Assembly (NCBI GenBank): GCA_030645915.1
Contig: JAUSNO010000028.1
Coordinates: 62,001 to 126,000, forward strand
Reading direction: 5' to 3'
From: Undibacterium sp.
GTDB lineage: Bacteria > Pseudomonadota > Gammaproteobacteria > Burkholderiales > Burkholderiaceae_D
Length of the DNA: 64,000 bases
The translations under genes were made by a program, and so were the position numbers. The notes under the pieces are model-generated. The model saw only the letters and a list, made by a program, of their open reading frames with translations. It was not told the DNA's origin and ran no database searches. Shown one piece after another: positions 1 to 8,811 of the stretch. Numbering within the stretch: position 1 is the stretch's first letter; the number at the start of each line of letters is the position of its first letter.

Positions 1-1106
<1,106 letters not shown>

Positions 1107-1146
1107 TCCTGCAATAAAATGAGGTGATAGTTAAAGAAGAAAGAGA

Positions 1147-1174
1147 AAGGGAATGGGAGACCATTCCCTTTTTA
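1147..1174 (+). terminator. Hairpin between aldehyde dehydrogenase and DUF779 genes
   Basis: A perfect 11-bp stem (AAAGGGAATGG with its complement) closes a GAGA loop and is followed by a short T run. It looks like an intrinsic terminator or attenuator that lowers read-through from the dehydrogenase gene into the DUF779 gene. It could instead stabilise the upstream mRNA 3' end. Confidence 0.6.
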
Positions 1175-1194
1175 CCTGAAGACTTGGAGGCACC

Positions 1195-1566
1195 ATGCTT
1201 GAAAAAGTCATCGCCACAGCTGCAGCGCTGGAACTGATAGAGGAATTAAAACACCAGCACGGCGCCATGATGTTTCATCAGTCCGGCGGCTGTTGCGACA
1301 ACAGCGCAGCCAATTGTTACCTGCCCGGCGAGATTACCATGGGCGCGGGCGACGTGTATCTGGGCGAGATAGGCGGCTGCGCTTTTTACATCGGCAAAGC
1401 GCAATATGAATACTGGAAGCACACCCAGCTCATCATCGATGTCATCGAAGGCACGGGCGGCACTTTCTCGCTGGAAGGCGCAACGGGCAAGGCCTTCCAT
1501 ACTCGTTCGCGGGTTTTTAGCGATGCCGAGATGGCCGAGCTGAACGAAGAACAGCAAGCGAAATAA
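1195..1566 (+). CDS. DUF779 family protein
   Basis: This is a 123-residue protein of the DUF779 family. A well-placed Shine-Dalgarno (TTGGAGG) precedes the ATG. Cysteines cluster in SGGCCDNSAANC and again in GGCAFYIG, which could bind a metal or be redox active. No signal peptide or membrane segment is visible, so it is probably cytoplasmic. Family members are almost always encoded directly after an acetaldehyde dehydrogenase of the AldB/ExaC type, as here. The biochemical role is not established, and an accessory function for the dehydrogenase is inferred only from this linkage. Strong hairpins lie on both sides, so it may be expressed at a different level from its partner. Confidence 0.88.
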   Translation: MLEKVIATAAALELIEELKHQHGAMMFHQSGGCCDNSAANCYLPGEITMGAGDVYLGEIGGCAFYIGKAQYEYWKHTQLIIDVIEGTGGTFSLEGATGKAFHTRSRVFSDAEMAELNEEQQAK

Positions 1567-1602
1567 AAAATGGCTCCCATCAAGCGATGGGAGCCATTTT
1601 TC
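1564..1602 (+). terminator. Rho-independent terminator after DUF779 gene
   Basis: A 12-bp perfect inverted repeat (ATGGCTCCCATC, loop AAGC) is flanked by an A run on the left and a T run on the right. It can terminate transcription in both directions, matching the convergent arrangement with orn. Confidence 0.85.
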
Positions 1603-1630
1603 AATCCTGAAATGTCATCAACTCTAAAAA

Positions 1631-2227
1631 CTATTCCTTGATGAAATGTTCACGGTAGTACTTCAGCTCTTCCACCGATTCAATGATATCGGCCAGCGCC
1701 GTATGTTTTTGATGCTTCTTGAAGCCGGCCAGCAATTCCGGCCTCCAGCGGCGGCACAACTCTTTCAGCGTAGATACGTCCAGATTGCGGTAGTGGAAAA
1801 ACGCTTCCAGCTTAGGCATGCCGCGCACCATAAAGCGTCGGTCCTGGCAGATGGTATTGCCGCACATAGGTGATTTGCCGGCAGGCACGAAATGCTTCAA
1901 GAAATCCACCAGGGCTTTTTCGGCATCTTCTTCCGTCACTGTCGATGCCTTGACGCGTTCGATCAGGCCTGAGCGACCATGCGTGCCCTTGTTCCAGGCA
2001 TCCATCTTGTTCAGCGTCTCGTCAGATTGGTGAATCGCGAATACCGGGCCTTCTGCCAGCACATTTAATTGCATATCCGTCACCACTACCGCCACCTCGA
2101 TGATGCGGTCGGTCTCCGGGTCCAGCCCTGTCATTTCCATATCGACCCAGACCAGGTTCATCTCGTTGGGTTTGGCTGGCTTGTTGTTTGTAGGCGGGAT
2201 CGCTTGAACTTCAGTAGCTTGTGACAT
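1631..2227 (-). CDS. orn: Oligoribonuclease
   Basis: Orn is a DEDDh-type 3'-5' exoribonuclease that degrades the very short RNAs left by other RNases and hydrolyses pGpG from c-di-GMP breakdown. The 198-residue protein has the family length plus a short N-terminal extension. The first acidic motif is visible in [11 protein letters not shown] and later conserved segments include [10 protein letters not shown] and the C-terminal HTALADI motif. The start has a good Shine-Dalgarno (AAGGAAG). It is divergent from the M48 protease gene with only about 42 bp between the starts, so the two promoters must overlap. The window also encodes a GGDEF and an EAL-HDOD protein, so pGpG clearance may matter here. 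Confidence 0.96.
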   Translation of the reverse strand: MSQATEVQAIPPTNNKPAKPNEMNLVWVDMEMTGLDPETDRIIEVAVVVTDMQLNVLAEGPVFAIHQSDETLNKMDAWNKGTHGRSGLIERVKASTVTEEDAEKALVDFLKHFVPAGKSPMCGNTICQDRRFMVRGMPKLEAFFHYRNLDVSTLKELCRRWRPELLAGFKKHQKHTALADIIESVEELKYYREHFIKE

Positions 2228-2269
2228 AATTCTTCCTTGGCTTGTTTTTGGCTATCAATTTATTTTTGA

Positions 2270-3580
2270 ATGCGGCATTTTCCCATGATTTCTTTAGCAT
2301 TTTCGGTTTTATTCGTTGCTTTTTTACTGCTGACGCTGGTCTTGCAGTTTTGGCTAGGTTCGCGCCACATCCGCCACATCCTGCAACATCGCGCCACCGT
2401 ACCGGCCGAATTTGCCGAAAAAATCCCCCTGGCTGCACACCAGAAAGCCGCCGACTACACCGTCGCCAAAACCAAACTCAACATGCTCATGCTGGTAGTG
2501 AACGCCTCCGTGTTGATCGGCTTTACCTTATTTGGCGGTTTACAATATTTATCAGAAACCTTGATCAAATTGACCGGCCCCGGCATGACGTACCAGCTTT
2601 GTCTGCTAGCCTCGTTTGCCTTCATCGGCAGCCTGATCGACCTGCCCTTTGATTATTACAAACAGTTTGTGCTCGAGCAAAAATTTGGTTTCAATAAAAT
2701 GAGTTTAGGCCTGTTCTTTGGTGACATGATCAAAGGCGCATTGCTTGGCGCCGCCATTGGCCTGCCCTTGATCTGGGTGATGCTCACCTTAATGGATAAA
2801 TCCGGCGCGCTCTGGTGGTTGTATGCCTGGCTGGTCTGGAGTGGTTTCCAGCTCTTGATGATGCTGATCTTCCCGACCTGGATCGCGCCCCTGTTCAACA
2901 AATTCACGCCCCTAAGCGACGACGCCTTGCGCAGCCGTATTGAAGACTTGATGACCCGCGTAGGTTTCGCGTCCAAAGGTTTATTCGTGATGGATGGCTC
3001 AAAACGCAGCGCGCACGGCAATGCCTACTTCTCCGGCTTTGGCGCCTCCAAACGCATCGTGTTTTTTGACACCTTATTATCGCGCCTGGCACCGGAAGAA
3101 ATTGAAGCGGTGCTGGCGCATGAACTCGGCCACTTTAAGCTCAAGCACATCGTCAAGCGCATCAGCGTCATGTTCATCGTCTCGCTGGGTTTTCTGGCCT
3201 TGCTGGGATTTTTAAAGCAGCAAGTCTGGTTTTTTACCGGCTTGGGCGTCAACCCGATGTTGCTCGCTTCCGATGACGCGATGGCGCTGATCCTGTTCAT
3301 GCTGACCTTGCCGGTGTTTACTTTTATCCTGTCGCCGCTCACTTCGATCAGCTCGCGCAAGCACGAATTTGAAGCCGACGCCTTCGCCGCCAAGCACAGC
3401 AGCGCCGACTATCTGGTCGCCGCCCTGGTCAAGCTGTACGAAGACAACGCATCCACCCTCACGCCAGATCCCTTGCACTCAGCTTTTTACGATTCGCATC
3501 CGCCGGCGTCCCTGCGCATAAGCCGCTTACAACAAGCGTCCGTGCACTTATCCCCTGCCCTGAATGGAGCAACATCATGA
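2270..3580 (+). CDS. M48 family (Ste24/HtpX-like) membrane zinc metallopeptidase
   Basis: This 436-residue integral membrane protease belongs to peptidase family M48. Hydrophobic segments occupy the first 20 residues, residues around 70-110, 150-200 and 300-350. The zinc site is HELGH with the two His near residues 284 and 288, and the third ligand is the Glu in HEFEADAF near residue 368. The layout resembles Ste24-type proteases more than the shorter HtpX. It probably cleaves membrane or membrane-associated proteins for quality control. The start could be the ATG at 2270 or the one five codons later; neither has a clear ribosome site. The stop overlaps the start of the next gene (ATGA), so this gene, the pterin dehydratase and rsgA form one operon. 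Confidence 0.92.
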   Translation: MRHFPMISLAFSVLFVAFLLLTLVLQFWLGSRHIRHILQHRATVPAEFAEKIPLAAHQKAADYTVAKTKLNMLMLVVNASVLIGFTLFGGLQYLSETLIKLTGPGMTYQLCLLASFAFIGSLIDLPFDYYKQFVLEQKFGFNKMSLGLFFGDMIKGALLGAAIGLPLIWVMLTLMDKSGALWWLYAWLVWSGFQLLMMLIFPTWIAPLFNKFTPLSDDALRSRIEDLMTRVGFASKGLFVMDGSKRSAHGNAYFSGFGASKRIVFFDTLLSRLAPEEIEAVLAHELGHFKLKHIVKRISVMFIVSLGFLALLGFLKQQVWFFTGLGVNPMLLASDDAMALILFMLTLPVFTFILSPLTSISSRKHEFEADAFAAKHSSADYLVAALVKLYEDNASTLTPDPLHSAFYDSHPPASLRISRLQQASVHLSPALNGATS

Positions 3581-3930
3581 TCAAAGCAACCGATCTACTG
3601 GCCAAAAAATCGCAACACACCACCACCGCGCTAGATGCGGCAAGTTTGCCGATCTACCTGGCGGCCACCCCGGGCTGGGCGCAAGACGGCGCAAAAATCG
3701 TCAAGACGTTTGAATTCAAAAATTATTACGAAACCCTGGCCTTCATCAACGCGATTGCGTACGTGATCCATGCCGAAGACCATCACCCGGAACTCGTCGT
3801 CACCTACAACCGTTGCGTCGTCAAGTTCGATACGCACACGGTCAATGAGGGCAAAGGCGGCATCTCGGAAAACGACTTTATCTGTGCCGCTAAAGTTAAC
3901 GGCATTTATCAGCAAAGTTTTTCCCGATGA
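3577..3930 (+). CDS. Pterin-4a-carbinolamine dehydratase family protein
   Basis: This 117-residue protein is of the PCD/DCoH family, which dehydrates 4a-hydroxytetrahydrobiopterin and recycles the cofactor of aromatic amino acid hydroxylases. The family pattern is visible in the middle: [17 protein letters not shown], with the catalytic His cluster followed by the V-x-Y-N strand. Length is typical. It overlaps by 4 bp both the preceding protease gene and the following rsgA gene, so the three are translationally coupled. No phenylalanine hydroxylase gene is present in the window, so the physiological substrate is uncertain. Many such bacterial genes are annotated phhB, but I do not assign the symbol without the partner gene. 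Confidence 0.9.
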   Translation: MIKATDLLAKKSQHTTTALDAASLPIYLAATPGWAQDGAKIVKTFEFKNYYETLAFINAIAYVIHAEDHHPELVVTYNRCVVKFDTHTVNEGKGGISENDFICAAKVNGIYQQSFSR

Positions 3931-4841
3931 CCAAGGAAAAAAATAGTTTAGGCACCGTCATTGCCGCGCATGGCCGGCATTATCTGGTACAGGCAGAAGG
4001 CATCAAACTGCATTGCGTCACACGCGGCAAAAAGAGCGACGTCGCGGTGGGCGATGTAGTTGAATACAAACTCACTTCCAAGAACCAGGGCGTGATCGAA
4101 GCGATCACGCCACGCAAGACGCTGCTGTATCGCTCGGATCAATACAAATCCAAAATGCTGGCGGCCAACCTGACGCAACTGGTCGTGGTAGTCGCCACCG
4201 AACCTAGCTTTTCAGACGACCTGATCTCGCGCGCCTTGGTCGCCTCAGAATCATCCGGCATCAAGGCCCACATTATCTTAAACAAGATCGACGTCGAAAC
4301 AAGCCTGCCGAAAGCGCGCGAACGCGTAGGCCTGTACGCCAAGTTAGGCTACCCGGTACACGAAGTCTCCGTCACCGGCATGCCAGACAGCACGCGCGAA
4401 TTACTGATGAATTTATTGCAGGGACAAAGCACTATCCTGATCGGCCAATCCGGCATGGGCAAATCCTCACTAATCAATCTGATCATCCCCGACGCCGACA
4501 TCGCCACCCGCGAAATCTCCGCCGCGCTAGACACCGGCAAACACACCACCACCTTCACCCGCCTGTTCCAGATGGATGCCTACGAGGGCCAGGCCACCTC
4601 GGTCATCGACTCGCCGGGCTTCCAGGAATTCGGCCTGCATCACCTCAGCGAAGGCATGCTGGAACGCGCCTTCCCGGAATTTCTACCCTACCTCGGCAAA
4701 TGCAAATTCTACAATTGCCACCACCATTCAGAACCCAACTGCGCCGTCACCGCAGCCATCAAGACCGGCGAGATCAGCACCATGCGCCACGACTTGTTCA
4801 AGCAACTGGTGCACGAGGCTGCGCAGACTATCGGGTATTGA
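3927..4841 (+). CDS. rsgA: Small ribosomal subunit biogenesis GTPase RsgA
   Basis: RsgA is a circularly permuted GTPase that assists late maturation of the 30S ribosomal subunit. The 304-residue protein has an N-terminal OB domain, then the permuted GTPase motifs in the order G4 (NKID, near residue 118), G1 (GQSGMGKSS, near 173-181) and G3 (DSPG). The C-terminal zinc domain follows with Cys259, Cys264, His266 and Cys272. Length and order are normal and the gene appears intact. Its start overlaps the dehydratase stop. A diverged second copy of the last roughly 63 codons lies 1.1-1.3 kb downstream at 5966-6154, and the final 45 bases including the stop are identical in both. Confidence 0.97.
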   Translation: MTKEKNSLGTVIAAHGRHYLVQAEGIKLHCVTRGKKSDVAVGDVVEYKLTSKNQGVIEAITPRKTLLYRSDQYKSKMLAANLTQLVVVVATEPSFSDDLISRALVASESSGIKAHIILNKIDVETSLPKARERVGLYAKLGYPVHEVSVTGMPDSTRELLMNLLQGQSTILIGQSGMGKSSLINLIIPDADIATREISAALDTGKHTTTFTRLFQMDAYEGQATSVIDSPGFQEFGLHHLSEGMLERAFPEFLPYLGKCKFYNCHHHSEPNCAVTAAIKTGEISTMRHDLFKQLVHEAAQTIGY

Positions 4842-4856
4842 GTTTGTTGGAAATTT

Positions 4857-5032
4857 AACCCAGATTTTCCATTAGGATTTGCGCTGATAACGGATGCACT
4901 TTTCGAGATAGTTTTGATGCGAATGAGGCGCCAATAGCTAGCTATTGGCAACGAAGAGCAACAAAAATAGCCGAAAATGCGCCGTCAGCACGCAAATAGC
5001 ACCGCAGGTGCGCCTAATGGAAAATCTGGGTT
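4857..5032. mobile_element. MITE-like element with 20-bp terminal inverted repeats
   Basis: A 176-bp segment is bounded by the perfect inverted repeats AACCCAGATTTTCCATTAGG (4857-4876) and its complement (5013-5032). It has no coding capacity. Inside lies a perfect 20-bp palindrome, GCCAATAGCTAGCTATTGGC (4930-4949). The structure is that of a non-autonomous miniature transposable element. No obvious target-site duplication was found at the outer edges and no matching transposase is in the window. It begins about 15 bp after the rsgA stop codon. Confidence 0.65.
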
Positions 5033-5046
5033 TAACAGGTACCCCT

Positions 5047-5117
5047 GCCAGCACGCAATCCCCATGCGGGTTTGCGGGCAGATAGGCTGGTGAGGCGCAT
5101 GAATGGTGCGTGCTGGC
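5047..5117. repeat. Dispersed palindromic repeat, copy 1
   Basis: A 71-bp element beginning GCCAGCACGC and ending GCGTGCTGGC, so its ends are inverted repeats. It contains the family core CCATGCGGGTTTGCGGGCAG and the right-arm core GGCGCATGAATGGTGCG. It is closely similar along its whole length to copy 2 at 10490-10560. It directly follows the MITE-like element and precedes the pilin-like gene. Confidence 0.8.
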
Positions 5118-5199
5118 GGTGCATGATATTGAATTTCAAATGTGTGTTGATGTTGTCGCTGCGTTTTTACCCTATTACTATTTTTTGGATAAACATTTA

Positions 5200-5847
5200 A
5201 TGAGTCGATTCAACTTATTTACTTTGATTGCCTTGCTGTTAACCGTTGCCCTGGGCGGATTTTTTTTATCCAATAGCCACAAGAAACAAGATTTCACTCA
5301 AGGAAATGACAGCGCATTACCTGCTCAAACTGAAAGCGCAGAAAAGTTAGCCGCCACTGAGAAAAATATAGTACAGGCGCAGCAAGCCAAGCAGGCTCTC
5401 GATCTATCGATAAGTGCGGCGCAACAGCAAACTACGGCGCTTGACAGCGCAGTCTCAAACAGCCAGAAATACCAACAAGAGATGCTCAATAACGGTAAGC
5501 GCGTGGCACGGCTGACGCAAGGCCTGGCCGTTGCCAGTGCCATCAAAACACCGATGATGGCCTACTTTATTGAGCATAATCAATGGCCGCAGTCGAACCA
5601 GATTGCCGGCGCACCTCCTGCCGAAAGCTTTAATCGCCCGCCGCATGGATCACCTGTCATCCAAAGTGGCAACGTGCTACCGGATGGAAAAATCGTCATA
5701 CAGTTCGCACAAGAAAATGGCGTAACCGAACACCTGTGGTTGCAAGCAACGGGAAGCGAACCGAACGAGATCCGCTGGCAATGCTCCAGCCCAGACATCA
5801 GCGATATCGGCAGCATTATTTCACAATGCAAGTATCAGAAAAACTAG
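5200..5847 (+). CDS. Membrane-anchored protein with pilin-like C-terminal domain
   Basis: This 215-residue protein is not assigned to a named family. From the chosen ATG at 5200 the sequence starts with a short polar stretch and one hydrophobic helix (FTLIALLLTVALGGFFL). A Gln/Ala-rich region of coiled-coil character follows at about residues 45-90. The C-terminal part (KTPMMAYFIEHNQWP, then a WQCSS segment and a late ISQCKY) resembles type IV pilin C-terminal domains, which end in a disulfide-bonded loop. No GFTLIE-type prepilin cleavage motif precedes the helix, so it is probably a membrane-anchored pilin-like protein rather than a true pilin. The frame is open another 30 codons upstream, but that stretch reads into the palindromic repeat. 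It sits between rsgA and the displaced rsgA 3' end. Confidence 0.6.
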   Translation: MSRFNLFTLIALLLTVALGGFFLSNSHKKQDFTQGNDSALPAQTESAEKLAATEKNIVQAQQAKQALDLSISAAQQQTTALDSAVSNSQKYQQEMLNNGKRVARLTQGLAVASAIKTPMMAYFIEHNQWPQSNQIAGAPPAESFNRPPHGSPVIQSGNVLPDGKIVIQFAQENGVTEHLWLQATGSEPNEIRWQCSSPDISDIGSIISQCKYQKN

Positions 5848-5965
5848 GAATTTGATTGAGCTGCACTTTCGTCTGAAAATGAAAGCGCAGTCTATTTGAT
5901 CTCTGACATTTCGAAAATTTCTCGCTAGTAGAAGAATGGGGTCGAGGGTCGCATCGCGAGTTAGG

Positions 5966-6154
5966 CAAAAGCTGGAACGCGCCTTCCCGAAATTTCTGTC
6001 GCACCTGGGCAAGTGCAAGTTCTACAATTGCCGCCATCATTCAAGACCCAACTGCACTATCACAGCAACCATCAAGATCAGTGAGACAAGTACCATGCGC
6101 CACGACCTATTCAAGCAACTGGTGCACGAGGCTGCGCAGACTATCGGGTATTGA
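5966..6154 (+). pseudogene. Displaced duplicate of the rsgA 3' end
   Basis: The translated segment (about 62 residues) matches the C-terminal zinc domain of the RsgA encoded at 3927-4841, including the motif CKFYNC with the following His and Cys ligands. Similarity starts at the codon string for LERAF and stops exactly at the TGA stop. The last 45 bases are identical to rsgA, while the first two thirds differ by many synonymous and non-synonymous changes. The GTPase domain is absent, so it cannot act as RsgA. The frame is open from an ATG at 5936, so a 72-residue zinc-motif peptide could still be made, but no good ribosome site was seen. It is most simply a scar of duplication or of integration at the gene end. 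Confidence 0.85.
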
Positions 6155-6269
6155 TAATTGACTTGGCGTTATTATGCAAGCGTAGCCAGGACGGAGATTG
6201 GCACCCCAAAATTATTTCGCTAATGGGGTGAACAGTTACTACCCACAAGATTTTGAATCGGCTAACAGC

Positions 6270-6668
6270 TTAAACAAGCGGATGATGATATCGATACTCT
6301 TGTGTCAATCCGCCATACCCATAAGTCGCTGCACGCACATCTTGTATATAGACATAACTGGTTTCGTGAAGCTGGCCTAATATTTTTTCAAAGCCCGCAA
6401 AAGCTTCACGGATATATAGCGCTTTTTCATCCTTGGAATTGGTTTCGTCGGTAATCGTGATGTCGAAGTAGAAGCTATTGAGATGTAGTTCACTCAAAAA
6501 CTGCCCTCCTATCATCCAACTATCGTGATCCACGTAGTCAATCGTAATTGCTGTCACCTCGCGTTTTTTTCTTAAAATTCGCTCGGTGATTTCCAGCAAA
6601 AATTGTGCTATCTCGCGACTCACTTTCGGTGATTTAATGGCACTGACTTTCACATTCAAAATTGGCAT
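6270..6668 (-). CDS. Tautomerase (4-oxalocrotonate tautomerase/MIF-like) family protein
   Basis: This 132-residue protein begins Met-Pro (MPILNVKVS). After Met removal it exposes the N-terminal proline that is the catalytic base of the tautomerase superfamily. A beta strand, a helix carrying ISREIAQF-like residues and a second strand (TAITIDYVD) follow, as in this fold. It is longer than the 60-70 residue 4-oxalocrotonate tautomerases, so it probably carries two units or an extension. The substrate is unknown. The promoter region contains an inverted repeat resembling one in front of the upstream MarR-type gene, which suggests the pair is co-regulated. Confidence 0.82.
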   Translation of the reverse strand: MPILNVKVSAIKSPKVSREIAQFLLEITERILRKKREVTAITIDYVDHDSWMIGGQFLSELHLNSFYFDITITDETNSKDEKALYIREAFAGFEKILGQLHETSYVYIQDVRAATYGYGGLTQEYRYHHPLV

Positions 6669-6680
6669 ACATTCTCCATA

Positions 6681-6698
6681 TAGTTAGCTATACAACTA
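6681..6698 (-). promoter_or_regulatory. Putative MarR-type operator upstream of tautomerase gene
   Basis: An inverted repeat TAGTT-8-AACTA (TAGTTAGCTATACAACTA) lies 13-30 bp before the tautomerase start. The central part TTAGCTATaCAAC recurs in front of the adjacent MarR-type gene at 7322-7340. The size and AT-rich half-sites fit MarR-family operators. Binding by the neighbouring regulator is inferred. Confidence 0.5.
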
Positions 6699-6886
6699 AA
6701 TAACAAAAAAAACCACTTCAAAACTCACACCAAGCTATATTTTCGTCATTATCGAGCATGCAAGAATCTAGTAGCTTTTCTCGTTCGCAGCATGGCTATT
6801 TTGGCGCTGAGCGTGTTGACGGAGCTGGATTCCTGCCTGCGCAATGACCTGAATGGCATTCCAAACTCAGTATCCAATCAGGAAAA

Positions 6887-7303
6887 TTATTGTAGCTTAG
6901 ACCGAATTGTTTTAACCTTAATCACGGTGTCTTCAAAATGTTCACTGCCCAATACGCGTTTTAAACGACTGGTCGTTTCGGCACCGGCAGCATGCAAACC
7001 ATCCTTTAACGTCAAAGCAAGCGCTGTCGGATAGATTGAAGATTCCCGCCCATCGGAGGCAGAAGGCCGACGTTCAATCAAGCCCAATTTTTGCAAACCA
7101 TCTAAAGTACGCGTTGTTGTGGGACGTGAAATTACCAACATCTGTGCCAGCTCATTTTGCAAAAGGCCAGACGTAGCAAGTATGGCCCGCAACATAAAGG
7201 CTTGCGAAGGCGTTAAACCAAACGGCTTAAACGCTTTAGTCCACTCTCGCTCCAAAGTGCGCGCTAAGGCATGAGTATTAAAATATAGGCAGTGATCAAA
7301 CAT
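6887..7303 (-). CDS. MarR family transcriptional regulator
   Basis: This winged-helix regulator has about 138 residues from the chosen ATG (MFDHCLYFNTHALARTLE). The winged-helix region is clear: LTPSQAFMLRAIL, then LLQNELAQMLVISRPTTTRTLDGLQKLGLIER as helix-turn-helix, and a wing with RRPSASDGRES. The frame is open 16 codons further upstream, but that extension would cover the putative operator at 7322-7340, so the internal start is preferred. The tautomerase gene lies 218 bp downstream on the same strand with a similar operator, so the protein probably represses both itself and the enzyme. The ligand is unknown. Confidence 0.88.
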   Translation of the reverse strand: MFDHCLYFNTHALARTLEREWTKAFKPFGLTPSQAFMLRAILATSGLLQNELAQMLVISRPTTTRTLDGLQKLGLIERRPSASDGRESSIYPTALALTLKDGLHAAGAETTSRLKRVLGSEHFEDTVIKVKTIRSKLQ

Positions 7304-7321
7304 ACTGCACTGTAGCGCAAT

Positions 7322-7340
7322 ATAATTAGCTATGCAACCA
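7322..7340 (-). promoter_or_regulatory. Putative MarR autoregulatory site
   Basis: The stretch around TAATTAGCTATGCAACCA shares the block TTAGCTATxCAAC with the inverted repeat before the tautomerase gene. It lies about 20 bp upstream of the preferred MarR start. It is a weaker palindrome than the other site. Confidence 0.4.
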
Positions 7341-7539
7341 ATACTGCGCATTTATTGCCTCACTAAATTACTCGATGAACTAGATTGCGATCCCCGCATG
7401 CATTTGAAGATTAAAAGCGCCATCGGGAAAATATACTTTGGGTAGCGATTATTTTTCGTCTTCAAAGGCTCTGTTTTATGTGAGAAGTAATGTTGCTGGA
7501 ACTACCTCCCAGTCCACCAGAACGCAGGCATCAAACAAA

Positions 7540-8811
7540 TTAAACCGACCAGCGTTTATTCAGTTTCTTCGTATTTCTGACAATCGTCTTATGCAAACGC
7601 TCAAGCATGGTTTGTTCAGTTCCCGGGCTTGCAACAGGTGATAGTTCTGCCACCACACTGTCTATTCTTGACACGAGATTTTCGGCTAATTTTTCAGCGA
7701 CGCTCAACACATATTTATGTTTAAAACCCAACTGGCTTGCCATGTTCTCGATATGAGCTGTCTTGATATCACCCGCAATATATTCTCCACCAATGGCAAA
7801 AGCGAATTTTTTGGAAAGACCAGGATAAAGCGAAGTGGACATCAGGTCATAAAACGGGGCTAGCCTAACGCCATGCTCCGCGGTTTGCAGGACAGACAGG
7901 TTTTTGGCATGACTGTCGTTGTTGCCGGTATACAGATTAAAAAACACCCATTCCAGCAAGCGTTTGAGATCCATTGCAGGCACATGGTTCTGCTGTAGCA
8001 GCTCGCGGCAACGGGCCAAGCTTGGCCCGCCGTCGGCTTCGTATTTGATGATGGAAGGCTTGCCGTCCAGCTGGCAAAGATCGAGCTGATGCAGCCTGAT
8101 TAACTCGCCTCTATCGTTGAACTTGCGATCATAACGTGTCACGAGACAGGCTTTAACAATCGGCTGATAGCTTACCTCTGCAACACCCATGCCGATGGCA
8201 TCGGCCAGTGTCATGACAAAGGTTTCGTTGAGTGCAGAACACCATACGCTGGGAAGGCGAACGATATCCGGTTTAAGAATATGTGTTGACGGTGCAGAGC
8301 CTAGCGGTAGCGCGGGGGTGCCATCTGGTTTGATGACCAGCAGCATTTTATCTTGTGCGCCGGCCAGCGAGATGCGCGCGCCGTCGGCGTTTTGTGCGAT
8401 GAAAGGCGCTTGAGCAGGATCGCGCAATGACTTGGCAATAGCTTCCCATGTGCTGGCCTGATAACTACGCGGCTTGGGCCGCTCTCCGTGCGGCAACAGG
8501 CTAAGGCCGCTGGCGGTATCGCCGCCTACTGCGCTTAATAAACCAAATACTGTAGTGGCATGCAGGCTGATGCTTAGATACCGTCGCAGGTCACCTTCGG
8601 GCAAGAGATTTTCAAAGTAAGCGTAAACGCCATCACCCACATGCTCCGCCTGGTGCAGCCCCATCATGGGAGCAATCGGCTCGGCATCCGGCGCACTCAT
8701 CCATGCGTCAGCGTAACGAAATGTTAAGGGCGTTTCGTCAAACAAGGTGCCGACCAGCTGCTCGTTGCGGTAGACATCGAGCGAGCGCACAGTTGAGCGA
8801 ACGGTCACCAT
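7540..8811 (-). CDS. hipA: HipA family serine/threonine kinase toxin
   Basis: HipA toxins phosphorylate translation components such as glutamyl-tRNA synthetase and cause growth arrest and persistence. The 423-residue protein has the full HipA layout: an N-terminal subdomain (residues 1-105), the phosphate-binding loop ISLAGAQDK with Ser148 at the position of the HipA autophosphorylation site, the lysine-containing THILKP strand, the catalytic NNDSHAKN loop with Asp299, and the metal-binding FYDLMS with Asp322. No key residue is missing, so the kinase should be active. It starts immediately after the hipB stop with no gap, so the two are co-transcribed and coupled. The true target in this organism is unknown. 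Confidence 0.95.
   Translation of the reverse strand: MVTVRSTVRSLDVYRNEQLVGTLFDETPLTFRYADAWMSAPDAEPIAPMMGLHQAEHVGDGVYAYFENLLPEGDLRRYLSISLHATTVFGLLSAVGGDTASGLSLLPHGERPKPRSYQASTWEAIAKSLRDPAQAPFIAQNADGARISLAGAQDKMLLVIKPDGTPALPLGSAPSTHILKPDIVRLPSVWCSALNETFVMTLADAIGMGVAEVSYQPIVKACLVTRYDRKFNDRGELIRLHQLDLCQLDGKPSIIKYEADGGPSLARCRELLQQNHVPAMDLKRLLEWVFFNLYTGNNDSHAKNLSVLQTAEHGVRLAPFYDLMSTSLYPGLSKKFAFAIGGEYIAGDIKTAHIENMASQLGFKHKYVLSVAEKLAENLVSRIDSVVAELSPVASPGTEQTMLERLHKTIVRNTKKLNKRWSV

Noticed and set aside
5110-5199. Upstream extension of the pilin-like gene
   Set aside because: The extra 30 codons start inside the palindromic repeat; the ATG at 5200 just before the hydrophobic helix is a better start.
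6198-6380. 60-codon frame after the rsgA remnant
   Set aside because: It overlaps the tautomerase gene on the other strand and is not protein-like. A short CACCCCA/TGGGGTG stem here is too weak to call a terminator.
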